A stretch of DNA of 64,000 bases from Dryomyza anilis (taxonomy: Eukaryota; Arthropoda; Insecta; Diptera; Dryomyzidae): positions 102,290,026 through 102,354,025 of the forward strand of contig OX638132.1 in the NCBI GenBank assembly GCA_951804985.1, in the 5' to 3' direction. Below the pieces are notes generated by a model. The model saw only the letters and a program-made list of their open reading frames with translations, did not search any database and had not been told where the DNA came from. Positions 12,295 through 30,900 of the stretch are shown here, in pieces (positions within the stretch are counted from its first letter, which is position 1; every line of letters begins with the position of its first letter). The position numbers and the translations under genes are program-made.

Positions 12295-12712
12295 AATATT
12301 GTAGGTACTTTAAAAAAAAACATTAAACGCAATTTTTCTTTAATTCGGAAGACTAATTTCAATATATTATTGAATGCTAATCGGAAATTGTGTTTATTCT
12401 TTTTTAGACAATATATAACAACATTTAGGATCTAAAAAAAAAAATTGTGTTTATTCTTTTTTAAACAATATATAACAACATTTAGGATCTCATGATAAAC
12501 ATGAAAATTATTAATGGTTATTCAGAGTATAGACACTAACGATCAAAATTATTAAATTTTTTTAATTCATTTTATTTTTAAAATATGCCCTACTATTTCA
12601 CTATTACCATTTCACTATTCAGTCAGTATCAGCAACCGCGAATTATTTAGAATTGATGTCCATGAAATGTCCAGAAATTTTTGTTCACATTTTGTTGAGT
12701 AGAGATAGTAAT
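12295..12712. repeat. Relic of the dispersed TIR repeat family (copy 2) with a 49-bp tandem duplication
   Basis: The right end (12627-12712, from AGTCAGTATCAGCAACCGCG to TTTTGTTGAGTAG) is the reverse complement of 629-698. The left part matches 800-885 directly. Inside, 12385-12433 and 12442-12490 are near-identical 49-bp units separated by eight A residues. Confidence 0.55.
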
Positions 12713-13352
12713 CACTATACGTTGATAAAGTAATGTAGAAATAAGTATTTGTTTTTTTTTAACTCACTAGTTTAAATTTACGTATATTAAAAGTACCTGC
12801 ACGTATAAGGTTCTTAATGTGATGTGATCATTAATTATGGTTATTAATAACAGGTGCTAAAAATAATACTGCATGTCAGTGGATTAAAACCAACAACGCC
12901 TAGCCACATCATCATCATCGCACGAGTGAGACTACACAGCAAGGATATTTAGTACAAGCGCCTGGCTTTATGCTACTACCTTTGTGGAATCTGGTTGTAA
13001 AATGTGTATTAGAAATTATCACAGTGAATATGTTGTAAAAATAATTAACGCGTTTCAAATGTAACTTAAAAAAGCATTTAATATCCTAAATTTAAATTGT
13101 GAATTAATGAAAACAAAAAACATTGTGCCAAATTTAATGTGAACAAAAATTAAACTAATAAATTAGCTTCCAAAATCAAACCTTCTTCTAAAATTTGAAA
13201 ATACTAATGTGCCAAAGAATGCAATTTATTTAATCGCCAATATACAAGATCATTAATTCATTTCGAAAATACATCTAAATCGTATGGGCTGCAGAAAACG
13301 TTGGCGTACATAATAATAGCTGTTAAATTTAAAAACACCATCGCCTAAATGA

Positions 13353-20622
<7,270 letters not shown>

Positions 20623-21272
20623 TTTCGTACTTAGATCTTGTTAATTAGTTATTGCATTAGAGTTCTAATAATTGCATTCCAATGAATTTAGATAAGGTAT
20701 TTTTTTAACAATAATTGCACAACATTCGGTTTTCCTGGAAAATTTTATTATTTCTCATATGGGATCCACCCAACCCCTCTCCCCCATACAAAGTAACACG
20801 AGTGAGAAACTGATAAAACTATTCGCTACTGAAAAGAAAGAAAGATACTCATTTTCTGCTATAAATTTAAGTAATATTAACATTTAATTGCTTTCTATTT
20901 TTACTAAAGAAAACAATAGCCTAACAAACCAAATTAAATTATCGTTTATCGATAACACTGCGCGACCAAATTAAAATTATTATTTGGTGCTGTAAATGTT
21001 GTAGCAATTTTCGCGTTGATTCCGAAAATGTCCCCATACAATTCAAATTGGTTCTAGTTTAAAAATATAACTCATATTTTAATTTCGCATTATTTTGCGA
21101 TTTTTTAATTTTAATTTTCCAAGAACTGACAAGAATGTAATGTTCTTTTTCTATATTAGACTCAGAAAAATCTTAATTATATGCATACAAAATTTGGTTT
21201 GTGAAATATAGACAAAGGAAATTCAAAACTACACATACAAAAAAAAACTTTTAAAAACAGTGTTACTTCATA

Positions 21273-21757
21273 TCGACGCCTCTTACGAAGATCCACACGT
21301 TTCAATTTTCTTACGAAAAGAAGAAGAATCCCAAAGGAAAAAATTTGTCCAACAAAAAAAAGTTCAATTACGCAATTAGATTCTGGCCAAATTCAAAAGG
21401 AGCAAATTTATCCAAAAAAATGTCGAATGACGCAAGTGAATTCTGGCCAATTCCCAAGGGAGCAATTTTTTCAAAAAAAACGTCCAATGACACAAGTATG
21501 TTCTGGCCAAATCTCTGTCGATTGGGATGTCTGTATCGAAATTACATATATGCTTTTATTAGTGATGAAATGAAAAATGTGCTTTTGTTCGTAAATAAAA
21601 TATAAATGCGTTTCTATTCATGGGAAAGATGCTTCTGTTCGTGGAGAAAATGAGAATGAGTTTTTTTTCGTAGATAACTTTGTTTTAAAGCAACATTTTT
21701 TTAATGTGCCGTTTTTCGTAAGAAAATGGAAACGTGTAAGAAACGTAAGAGGCGTCG
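21273..21757. mobile_element. Non-autonomous TIR element with internal tandem repeats
   Basis: The ends are inverted over about 45 bp: TCGACGCCTCTTACG at 21273 and its complement ending at 21757; the inner parts ACACGTTTC and TTTTCTTACGAAAA are also mirrored. Inside are three imperfect units of about 60 bp (GATTCTGGCCAAATTC, AAGGGAGCAA, CCAATGACGCAAGT). 485 bp, no transposase. Related short motifs (CCAATGACRCA) appear at 61038-61105 inside the foldback element. Confidence 0.75.
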
Positions 21758-22154
21758 ATTTTTGCTATATGAAAATAAAAACATTTTTAACAGTTATCAA
21801 CCTTTGAATATACCTACATCTGTCAAACGAAATTATTGAAGTATTAAGTAAAAATTACTTACATTAACAAAATTTGTAACGTTTTCGAAAGTTTTTTTTC
21901 GCATATAGTAAAAGATTTTCTAATGACGAATAGATAATTTCATTCTAAACTTTTGTTGGATATTAAAAAAAAGGAGCTTAATTACACTAAACAACAAAAT
22001 GAGAAAAAAAATGTGCGCTGTAAATTCCATTATTTTTGTATTATTGGAAATGACCCGTAGAATTTGAATATATGAATTAAAAGATTTTCTATGGATAGGC
22101 TTACGAGATTTCAGGCAATAACTTTTGTACTGAGCTTTTAAAAAGGTTTTATAA

Positions 22155-22937
22155 AACGCATATGGTCAATTGTTATATCGAATGAAAGGTAATTAAATAT
22201 CCAATAAACATTTCTTACAACACTTTGGAATTAGTTCACTGGTTTAAGAGAACTCTATAGAAGAACTTGAAAAATGTAATTTTTTCGACCAAAATTTTAT
22301 TCAAAAATGCACTGCAAAAATGGCGAAAAATTGCAAACTCAAGATGATGCACAGTTTGTAATATTCCAAAATTAGCATGCACATTTTTAAAGAAAATATT
22401 GTAAAAATAAAAGAAATCTATGGATACATTTTGAGAACAGAAAAAGGGAAAAGAAAGCATTACAATTGAGTATTAACTAAAAAAAATTCGCATTTTATGT
22501 TTATACCCCATTTATACCCTATACCCATGGGTTACATGTTTTAAAATGTATGTGAGGATATTTTAGCGTCTTTTAGTAGGAGTGACTGTTATGAAAAGTA
22601 TATATTTTCTTTATCAACATCACTTTCCGAGTCGACTTAGATATGACCGTCTGTCTGTCCGCCTATACACGATAATTTTAAAGCTGCTATTTCGAATGAT
22701 GTGAAATTTATTTTCAATATATTTTAGTGGAATAGTAATTCAAAGTTCGAAAATGTGTCGAATTAGTCAACGTAATCTACTACATCCACTACGAGATATG
22801 GGTTTACTTTTTAAGATCACATATCTCGTATTATATATAAAGTTATAAAATTTAAAATTAATTTAAAATGTTCTGAGAAATGTTTATTAGATATTTAATT
22901 ACCTCTCATTCGATATAACACTTGATCACATGTGTTA
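22155..22937. repeat. Inverted repeat with ~60-bp arms around ~660 bp
   Basis: 22155-22216 (containing GTTATATCGAATGAAAGG and AATAAACATTTCT) is the reverse complement of 22876-22937 (AGAAATGTTTATTAG ... TCATTCGATATAAC). The span also contains a fragment related to the TATAGTCGG family in reverse orientation. Confidence 0.65.
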
Positions 22938-25239
22938 TTTAGAACGCGAGATATTTACAAATATATGTGAGCACCTTTATGCAAGCTTGGTTCAAAATTT
23001 GTTGGCCCATATTTGTAAACTTATCCAAAGAAACATTATCAAACCATATTTTCGGAATCAGAGCGTCATTTTAAATAATACAAAAATAACCTTGACTGCT
23101 GCGTAGAATGGCTGTTGTGCAGTGTTATAAAAGATATAAAAAAACTCTAAAACTAGAGCCAAATTGATAACTAAACTGATTCTTTTTTCGGAGACAGTGC
23201 CGCAAATTCATTCAAAAATGGTTTTACTTTAACTGCACCAAATTTTAATTTTGTCGGATAGTGTATTTCGTTTTGGTGATAATCCCTAGTTAAAAAAGAA
23301 CGCATCCGTAATTATCCAATTGATAAATTTCAACTCAAATTTATTCCAATTTTTTAATTTAACAACGTAAGAAATGTCACAAAAAAATTTAAAATTTCAA
23401 TCAAAATCCCAACATGTTTTTAACAATGCCTTAAAAATAGAGTGTAAGGTACAAAATGGTAATGTATTTTTTTGTCGGTATAACCGTAAAGTTTCTAATC
23501 TAAATATTTTTAACAAAACACTCCACATTTCTTAAAAAAGACAAATATTTTCATTGTAGATTTTTTTTAAATATAACCCGGACGGGCATGTTTTGAATTT
23601 CATATTCGTGAAAAAAATTTAGAAATTTGAGAGGTTATATAAAATGTTCATGTCGACGAAATGAACAAGTAACACAAATTAAAACAGTTTAAATTTAATT
23701 GCGACGATACTACTGTCAAAATCGAAGATAAGTTTTTGCTTTCAAATTCAATTGTCAAAAATAAAAAATCATACAAATTTAAACAAATCATACAAATAAA
23801 ACGAATCATATAGGTTATTTTATACCAATTTTGTGATTACAAACAAATTGTTTGACAGTAACCCAATTCGTTTTATGTTATAAGGACGCAATTTTCTAAC
23901 ATGAGAAATGAAATTGACTTTATTTAGATTTTTATTCAACGCTTTGGAAAATCGTGAATTTGGTACTGAAAATCTAATTCAGTATAAGCAGATGCCATGT
24001 TAAAATGAATTTCAATTCGATTTTGATCGATGCCGGATTCATTTAAATAAATCAAATTCATTTAAATACAAATAATTCAAACAAACATAGAACATGTGTT
24101 GTAAAGAGTACTTTTTATTGCTTATTCAATTTAAGTTGTACCTATTTAATTTATGTATTGTAACTAATTATTTTATGAGTGTTTCTTTTAATATTTCCGA
24201 AAACTAGCAACAATTTAAACATTTGTTTCTGTACTTATTAATTGGCTGGATGATACAATTTCAAAAACCTAAGTTACTATTCTATTTGTAAGCACTATCT
24301 TAAGTCAAATATATTTCTACTGCTTTATGTTATTTTTACTTCTAAACCGTATCACTGCCATTTCCAGAATAATTCAAAAATATTCAAATATATCGCGCGC
24401 ACAAATTAATCCAATACAAAAATCATTCCAGTTGTAAATAAACATTGAAAACAATAAAAATAATAAGACTATTTCGGTGTATATAACTTTTTAGTAGATC
24501 TGTTCAAGTAATAACATCAGTGTAGCTTAATTTTCTTCTAATGATAAGTCAAATATTTATTAGATTTAGTCAATTTTGAAACTATATTTAATTATTTACT
24601 TTGTATGGGCATAAACACAAAATATTCAAAACTTTTACAGTTATATTTATTAATAAATATTTTTTTTTATAGATTTAAAGTAGCGCATTTCATTCCATTA
24701 CAACATAAATGCCAAATTTTATAATAAATATTAGATTTTTTTTTTAAATGCTACTCCTATTGCTTTCTACTCGCATTTATATATATATATTTTATGTAAA
24801 TAAATTTATTTAGATATAAACTGCAAAACTAAATACTTTTTAATATATATCGAAAACTATAACTAATAAAATTTGATAGTAACACAACCAACTTGAATTT
24901 AAATTATTGTGTAAAACGTACACAATGCAGCTAGATACAGCAAGTAATCATTATTAAAATTGTTTAACTAACTAGATATTTAAAATTATAACAAAAACAG
25001 AATTTGTAAAAATTTAAAATGAATTAATAAACAAATATTTATATTACTTAAACTATACAAAACTTGTTTGTTGGCTTGGCTGTTTTGAATATAGCGAGGT
25101 TTTCCATATTTTTGTGTTGACCTATCACAGTGGAACGAGTCAGCACAAGTGGTGGTCAAAAATGTTAGATGTTGTTCTAGAAATTTGGTACGGTACTCAA
25201 TAATTTTATTCATAAATATTACTTAATTATTTGGCCATT

Positions 25240-27185
25240 ACAACCCATGATGGGTTTTGGCCGCAGCAATCACCCCTCGCCAGTCGTTTCTGCATTGCGC
25301 CAGTTTTGCACTCCAAGTGTTGTCAGGTTGTCTTGCACTTGGTCGCTCCACCGCAGATTCGGACGCCCTCTCCTACGTTGACCACCACTGGGTACAGAAT
25401 TGAACACCTTTTTTGCTGGAGCGCTTTCATCCATACGCTCGACATGTCCAAACCAGCGTAGGTGCTGGATCTTAATGCGCCTGACTATGTCAATGCGTAG
25501 AGCTCATAAAGCTCGTCGTTCCATCTGATTCTGTACTCGTTTTCAACGCATATCGGGCCATAGATTTTCCGAAGAATCTTTCTCTCGAACGCTCCTTAAG
25601 CTCGCTCATCGGTGTTGGCAAGCGTCCATGCCTCAGCGCCATAGAGGAGGACTGGCATGATGAGCGACTTATAGAGCGTCATTTTTGTCCGTAGAGAGAG
25701 GGCTCTGCTCCTCAATTGCCTACTGATCCCAAATTAACACCTGTTGGCAAGAGTTATTCTTCGGCTAATCTCCAGGCTGACATTGTTTTCCTTGTTGATG
25801 CTGGTTCCTAGGTATACGAAGTCCTTCACAACTTCGATGTTGTGGTTGTCAATAGTGACGTGTTGTTCAAGACGCCGGGACTGTTTGTTTGTTGACACTA
25901 GGTACTTCGTCTTGTCCTCGTTCATCGTAAGACCCATTCGACGCGAGTCCCTCTCTAAACTGGAGAATGCTGCACTGACTGCTCGTACGCTCTGCCCAAT
26001 GATGTCGATATCATCAGCGTACCCGAGCAGCATGGAACTCTTGTTGAAGATAGTGCCATTGTGATGGAGTTGTGCAGCTCTTACAATCTTCTCCATTATT
26101 ATGTTGAAGAAGTTACACGATAGGGAATCGCCTTGTCTGAAACCTCGTTCGGTATTAAACGTATCGGTGAGGTTGTTCCCAATTCTCACTGAGCAACGTG
26201 TGTCGCTCAGGGTCATCCTGTAAAGCCTAATAAGTTTCGCAGGTATACCGAACTCAGACATGGTGGCATATAGGCGACTTCTTATCGGACTGTCGAAAGC
26301 AGCTTTGTAGTCGACGAAGAGGTGGTGGGTGTCGATCTGCCTCTCTTTGGTCTTTTCCAGGATTTGGCGCAATGTGATAATCGGTTCTATTGTGGACTTG
26401 CCAGGTCTGAAGCCGCACTGATAAGATCCAATCAGTCTATTGACGATGGGCTTCAGTCTTTCATATAATACGCACGTTAGAATTTTATACGCGATGTTGA
26501 GGAGACTTATCCCACGGTAGTTGGCGCGTATCGTGGGATCCCCCTTCTTGGGCAGAGTATACTAAAATTCCATTCGCTAGGCATGCTTTCTTCTGACCAT
26601 ATTCTGCTGATAAGCTGGTGCATGCTCGTTATGAGCTCATCGCCTCCGGTCTTAAACAACTCAGCAGGTACCCCATCCAATCCTGCGGCTTTGTTGTTTT
26701 TTAGCCTGTTGATGGCTGTGCAGACCTCTTCGCGGTCAGGCGGCGGTATGTCAACGCCGTCGTCAGTAACTGGGGTTGTCAAGCTGTCTTCTCCATTAGC
26801 GGAATAGTTGTCATCATCGCATTCTAGAAGATCAAAGAAGTGCTCTCTCTATAATCTCAGTGTACCCTGGACATCTGTTACTAGTATCCCGTCATCGTCC
26901 TGACAGGAAGAAGGTCCGCTCTTTAAACCTCAGGTCAGGCGTCTTATCTTCTGAAAGAATTTTCGAGCCTCGTTCCTATCGCCATGCATCTCAATATCTG
27001 CACACTCGCGTCTTTCTAATTCTCTTTTCTTGCGCCTAAAAAGATGTCTCTCCTCCTTCCTCTTCTATCTGTATCGCTCCTTCGCAGCTCGCGTAACTAC
27101 CGACTGCAGGGTGGCTTTATATGCAGTGGCTGCGCGACACTCTTCGTCATACCACTTGTTCCGTAGTGGGCGTTGGAATCCAAGC
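25240..27185 (-). pseudogene. Dead, 5'-truncated non-LTR retrotransposon (LINE) with reverse transcriptase
   Basis: On the minus strand the pieces follow LINE pol order: RNKWYDEECRAATAYKATL (about 27160), an N-terminal RT block with NKAAGLDGVPAELFK (about 26690), then GISLLNIAYKIL and YQCGFRPGKST. The longest ORF (26372-25734) has the catalytic GYADDIDI box. A C-terminal part ends ..WRGVIAAAKTHHGL near 25244. It is broken: TAG near 27070, TGA near 26930, a frame change near 26520-26580 and another stop after the RT ORF. The endonuclease domain is missing. The clade was not determined. It is a neutral remnant between TASK and Skp2. Confidence 0.92.
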
Positions 27186-27902
27186 CTAAAAGCATAGAGA
27201 AAAACATGATCTGGTGGTCCACTTCTAAGTCATTAGTATGAAATTATAATTCATGGGCAGCTTATTTCACACAATTAATTTTAAATTTGCGTTTATGTCA
27301 TAAGTTTTTTTATTTATAATTTTATTTTTAATCATTGTTGGCCACACTCGTTTCACTGGTCGTCATGATAAGACAATGTTTTGTTTATAAGAAACAGTTG
27401 GGGGTTGGAACTCATATCGTCAGATTCACATTTGATGAGACTTAACAAAGTAAAATAGTCAAAGTTCGATGCTTTTTCAATCAAACTAACTGGAACCAAT
27501 CATTGGCTTAATAACGAACGCATTTTAAGCAGCATGAACTAATTCTAAAATAAAACCAAATGATTTTTATTGCTATATATTTATGGTTTTATTACAACTA
27601 AAATGTACAACTAAATTATGCAATAATGTGTCGAAATAAAAAAAATAGTTCAATTTATTCGAGGAAAACGTTTTATATAAAATCTATATTAAAATTAGTA
27701 CAATATGATCAGAATGATTTTGTAAATCAAAGTGATTTTAAAAATCAATCCGTTTTATTTTATTTTGACGTTGTTTTGTTTCAAGTTGTTTTTTTTTTTA
27801 TTTTTAAAAAGTTTTATTTATTTTCTATTGTGTTTGTAATACAAAAATTAACTCAATCACTGCCCGCCCACGAACGCACATCATTCTTGTAGACTAATCT
27901 AA
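27186..27902. other. Spacer between the LINE remnant and the Skp2 3' end
   Basis: AT-rich. On the minus strand it contains the Skp2 3' UTR; TTTATT at 27813-27818 (AATAAA on the coding strand) lies about 85 bp after the Skp2 stop codon. No other feature seen. Confidence 0.6.
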
Positions 27903-30900
27903 CTAATCTCGCGTCCGCAGTCCCCATATTGAAGTCCTGCGTGTGCCCACCGTTGGTCGTGCCACAGAGCTATGTATGAACTTGTTGATGCCCAACGAGG
28001 GGAAATTGTGCTCCAGCATTTCCAGTGCTGTGTCCGAGAGTATGCCGAATACATCGAGGTATGTGAGTGTGGGCAAGTGGCTCAGATCCCTGTGCAGCAG
28101 AAGACACATCAATTAAAATACTTGCCACGCATTACTTGGCATTGTTTTACTTACATGTACGAGGAGGCGGGTATCTGATAGCAACGCGAAAGCGACAAAT
28201 ACTCGAGCATTTTGAATTTGCACACCACAGCGATGGCATTGGCTGTGAGTCCAGTGCAATCGGACAAATCGAGTTCGAGCAATTGCGGACAACGCTTTGC
28301 CAGGCTGCCTAAATCTGTAATAGAAAGCAGCAAGGCTTTTTTTATTAAACCAAAGAAAAACTAATGCATGGCATACGTACGTGAGTCAAACATGGTTTTA
28401 CGACAGCCTGCAACATTGAGCCGCATGATGTTGGGTGTTATGTTGACGACCAGTGACGTCACCGCGTCCACTGACAGATTGGTCCATGAAATATTTAAAC
28501 TATTCAAATTCTGCAGTGACTCGAGTAGTGTGCGCACACTCCACGCCTCCAGACCATCACACATGGCCATGTTGAGCGCCTCCAAGTGCGTATTTTTTGC
28601 AATTTCGTTGCAAATTTCATCGTTCAACGGCACATGCTCTAAACTGAGCTTCTTCAGGTGTCGACAGCGTGAGAGCAGCATCTTTAGCGAAGGCTTCGAA
28701 ATGCAAGCCATGCTTAAGTCCAGATATTGCAGCTTGGATTCAAAGTTGGGCTCGTTCTGCAGAAAGTGCGGCTCAAAAACTGGGTGGCATAGCTGAAAAT
28801 CAGCGATTTTTAAAATTTAATAATCGTAAAAAATCTCAATATGTGAAATGTTAATTACTAGAAAAATTAATAAAAACACGAGTAATCAAAGAATTGTTTA
28901 AATCCAATTTGCATTCAACAAATAATTGTTTTCAAATGAATTTAAAACATTTTTGTATTGAGAATTCAAATTGAAAAATATTAGAAATTTACATACAACA
29001 TCGCACATAGGTTGATTTCAATGATTTAGGTCAAAATTATTTTTCATTTTTATAGTCGGTCTAAGCCGACTATAAATACCCTACACATATGTGTGGTTAC
29101 CATTCAAATTGGTATATAGGTCACCAGGGTATACGAATCCTGAAAATAACTACAAACTTTCCATCGCTGAAGAATTTCCATTCATTTGATACCCATATTT
29201 ACAAAAAGGTAGGTGTACCGAATTTCGAATTTTTTTTTAGGAACCACAACTCGTTTCGCAGGAAAACATTATTGTCATGTATTTCAGCATGATGTCAATA
29301 CATATTTGACCAAAAAAAAATTACCTAAGCACGTATACAGTAAAATTGATCTGTAGATGTAAATTTTATATGAGGTATTTGAACATAAGTGGTCGATTCT
29401 CAGGTCACAATAAATCGTTCAAGCCAATTTTCTTGTTCAGACAGCTTAGATATATAAGTAATCTAAATTTCATTGTTCTAGCTCTTCTACTTTTTCCGTA
29501 ATCGTGATTTCAACAGACAGACAGAAGGACAGACAGACAGACGGACATCGCTAAATCGACTTAGGAGGTCATGCAGATCATACCGGAGATGCTTTCTTCA
29601 GGGTGTTACAAACGGCGTACCAAACTGAATATACCCTTTCACTCTTAGTGTAGGGTATAATGATACCTATTCAAGGTACATATTACTAATATATGAGCAA
29701 ATACACATTTTGGAATATTGATAATTCATCCGTGTCTGAAATATCAGATTCGGTACTGGGGTCAGCCGGTAGTAACATCTTTATTGTTTCAGGACAAAAT
29801 GATTTTGTTTTGATCCTAACTCTTGTTTAATAATGGATCTGAAGTCAGTAACAGTATATTATAAATATCTTGGTTGCATTCCTCTCTCGAGAACTTTCCT
29901 GCGTAGTTTTTCGTGCTTATTTCTGGCTTCTGCTGCCTCTTCCGACAACTATCCTATGGGTAATAAGGAATTTTGTATTATAGCTGCACCATGCGTTAAT
30001 ATTTTATGCATGGTCGGACTCATAGGGTGCCACCCATATAGATCGACATACAATTTCGCGATTTCTCTGGCTCAATTCATCAAATTGTTAGACTTCTATT
30101 TTATGGCCACTGGAGACAGTTTCCAGTATAACCCTCAACCTATATATTAATCGAATATCCATATCCAATATCCATATCTGCAGCTAGTTGAGAATTTTTA
30201 GAGAATCTTCGGCTATTGTTAGCATAGTTGGTATTCCCGTTTCAAGTTTCTTTTCGAAAACTTGCCTGAATATGTTTTTTTGTAAGCATTTCTAATTCCT
30301 TTTCTTCGTCAGTACTCTTCTGTCTGTAATTTGTTACTGGTAGTTTAATGGCTTTAGACCATTTATCCTTGATTGGTAATTTAATGTATGCGAATCTTAC
30401 TTTAAAACTACTTAGATTTGCGGGTGTGTTTCAACAATGTTATTACGGGACAACAGGTGATTTGCCTGATAATACATTAGGGAAATCTTGTTGGTGCAAT
30501 TCATCATAAAGATTTGTACGGCTCAGTAGTTTTGTAGCCAACAAAATCGAAAAAACGCACTTAATAATCTTTATCACAAAAGTGTGCTTTTCATGATTGT
30601 TTTATGACTTTCATAAAAAATTAATCCGCAGCTATCCGCAGCCAAATTGTATGTCATTAATTAGTATAATATATGAAGTATATAATACAATAACAAACGT
30701 AGCGCGATCGGACGCGATAATAAAACAAAATGTCTTATAAACATAAAAAATGTTGTTACAATACAACCTATCTTTGGAGTCCTTAAAATGATATAAAATA
30801 ATATTAAATATTATTTAAAGCTATTAGTAAATATTGATTCTGACCTGAACTATTCGAATCCATCTTAATCACTTCAAATTATCACTTCAAAAGACATACA

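Larger units (their letters stand above)
20623..25239. other. 4.6-kb intergenic region with repeats only
   Basis: Between the TASK gene and a dead LINE. Contains a TIR element (21273-21757), an inverted repeat (22155-22216 with 22876-22937), a worn fragment of the TATAGTCGG family in reverse (about 22598-22670) and otherwise AT-rich sequence. The ORFs here are short and look random. Confidence 0.6.

Noticed and set aside
25744..26064. Plus-strand ORFs over the LINE remnant
   Set aside because: They are antisense shadows of the RT reading frame.
29833..30150. 105-aa plus-strand ORF
   Set aside because: It is antisense to the degenerate mobile-element ORF, which has the recognisable motifs.
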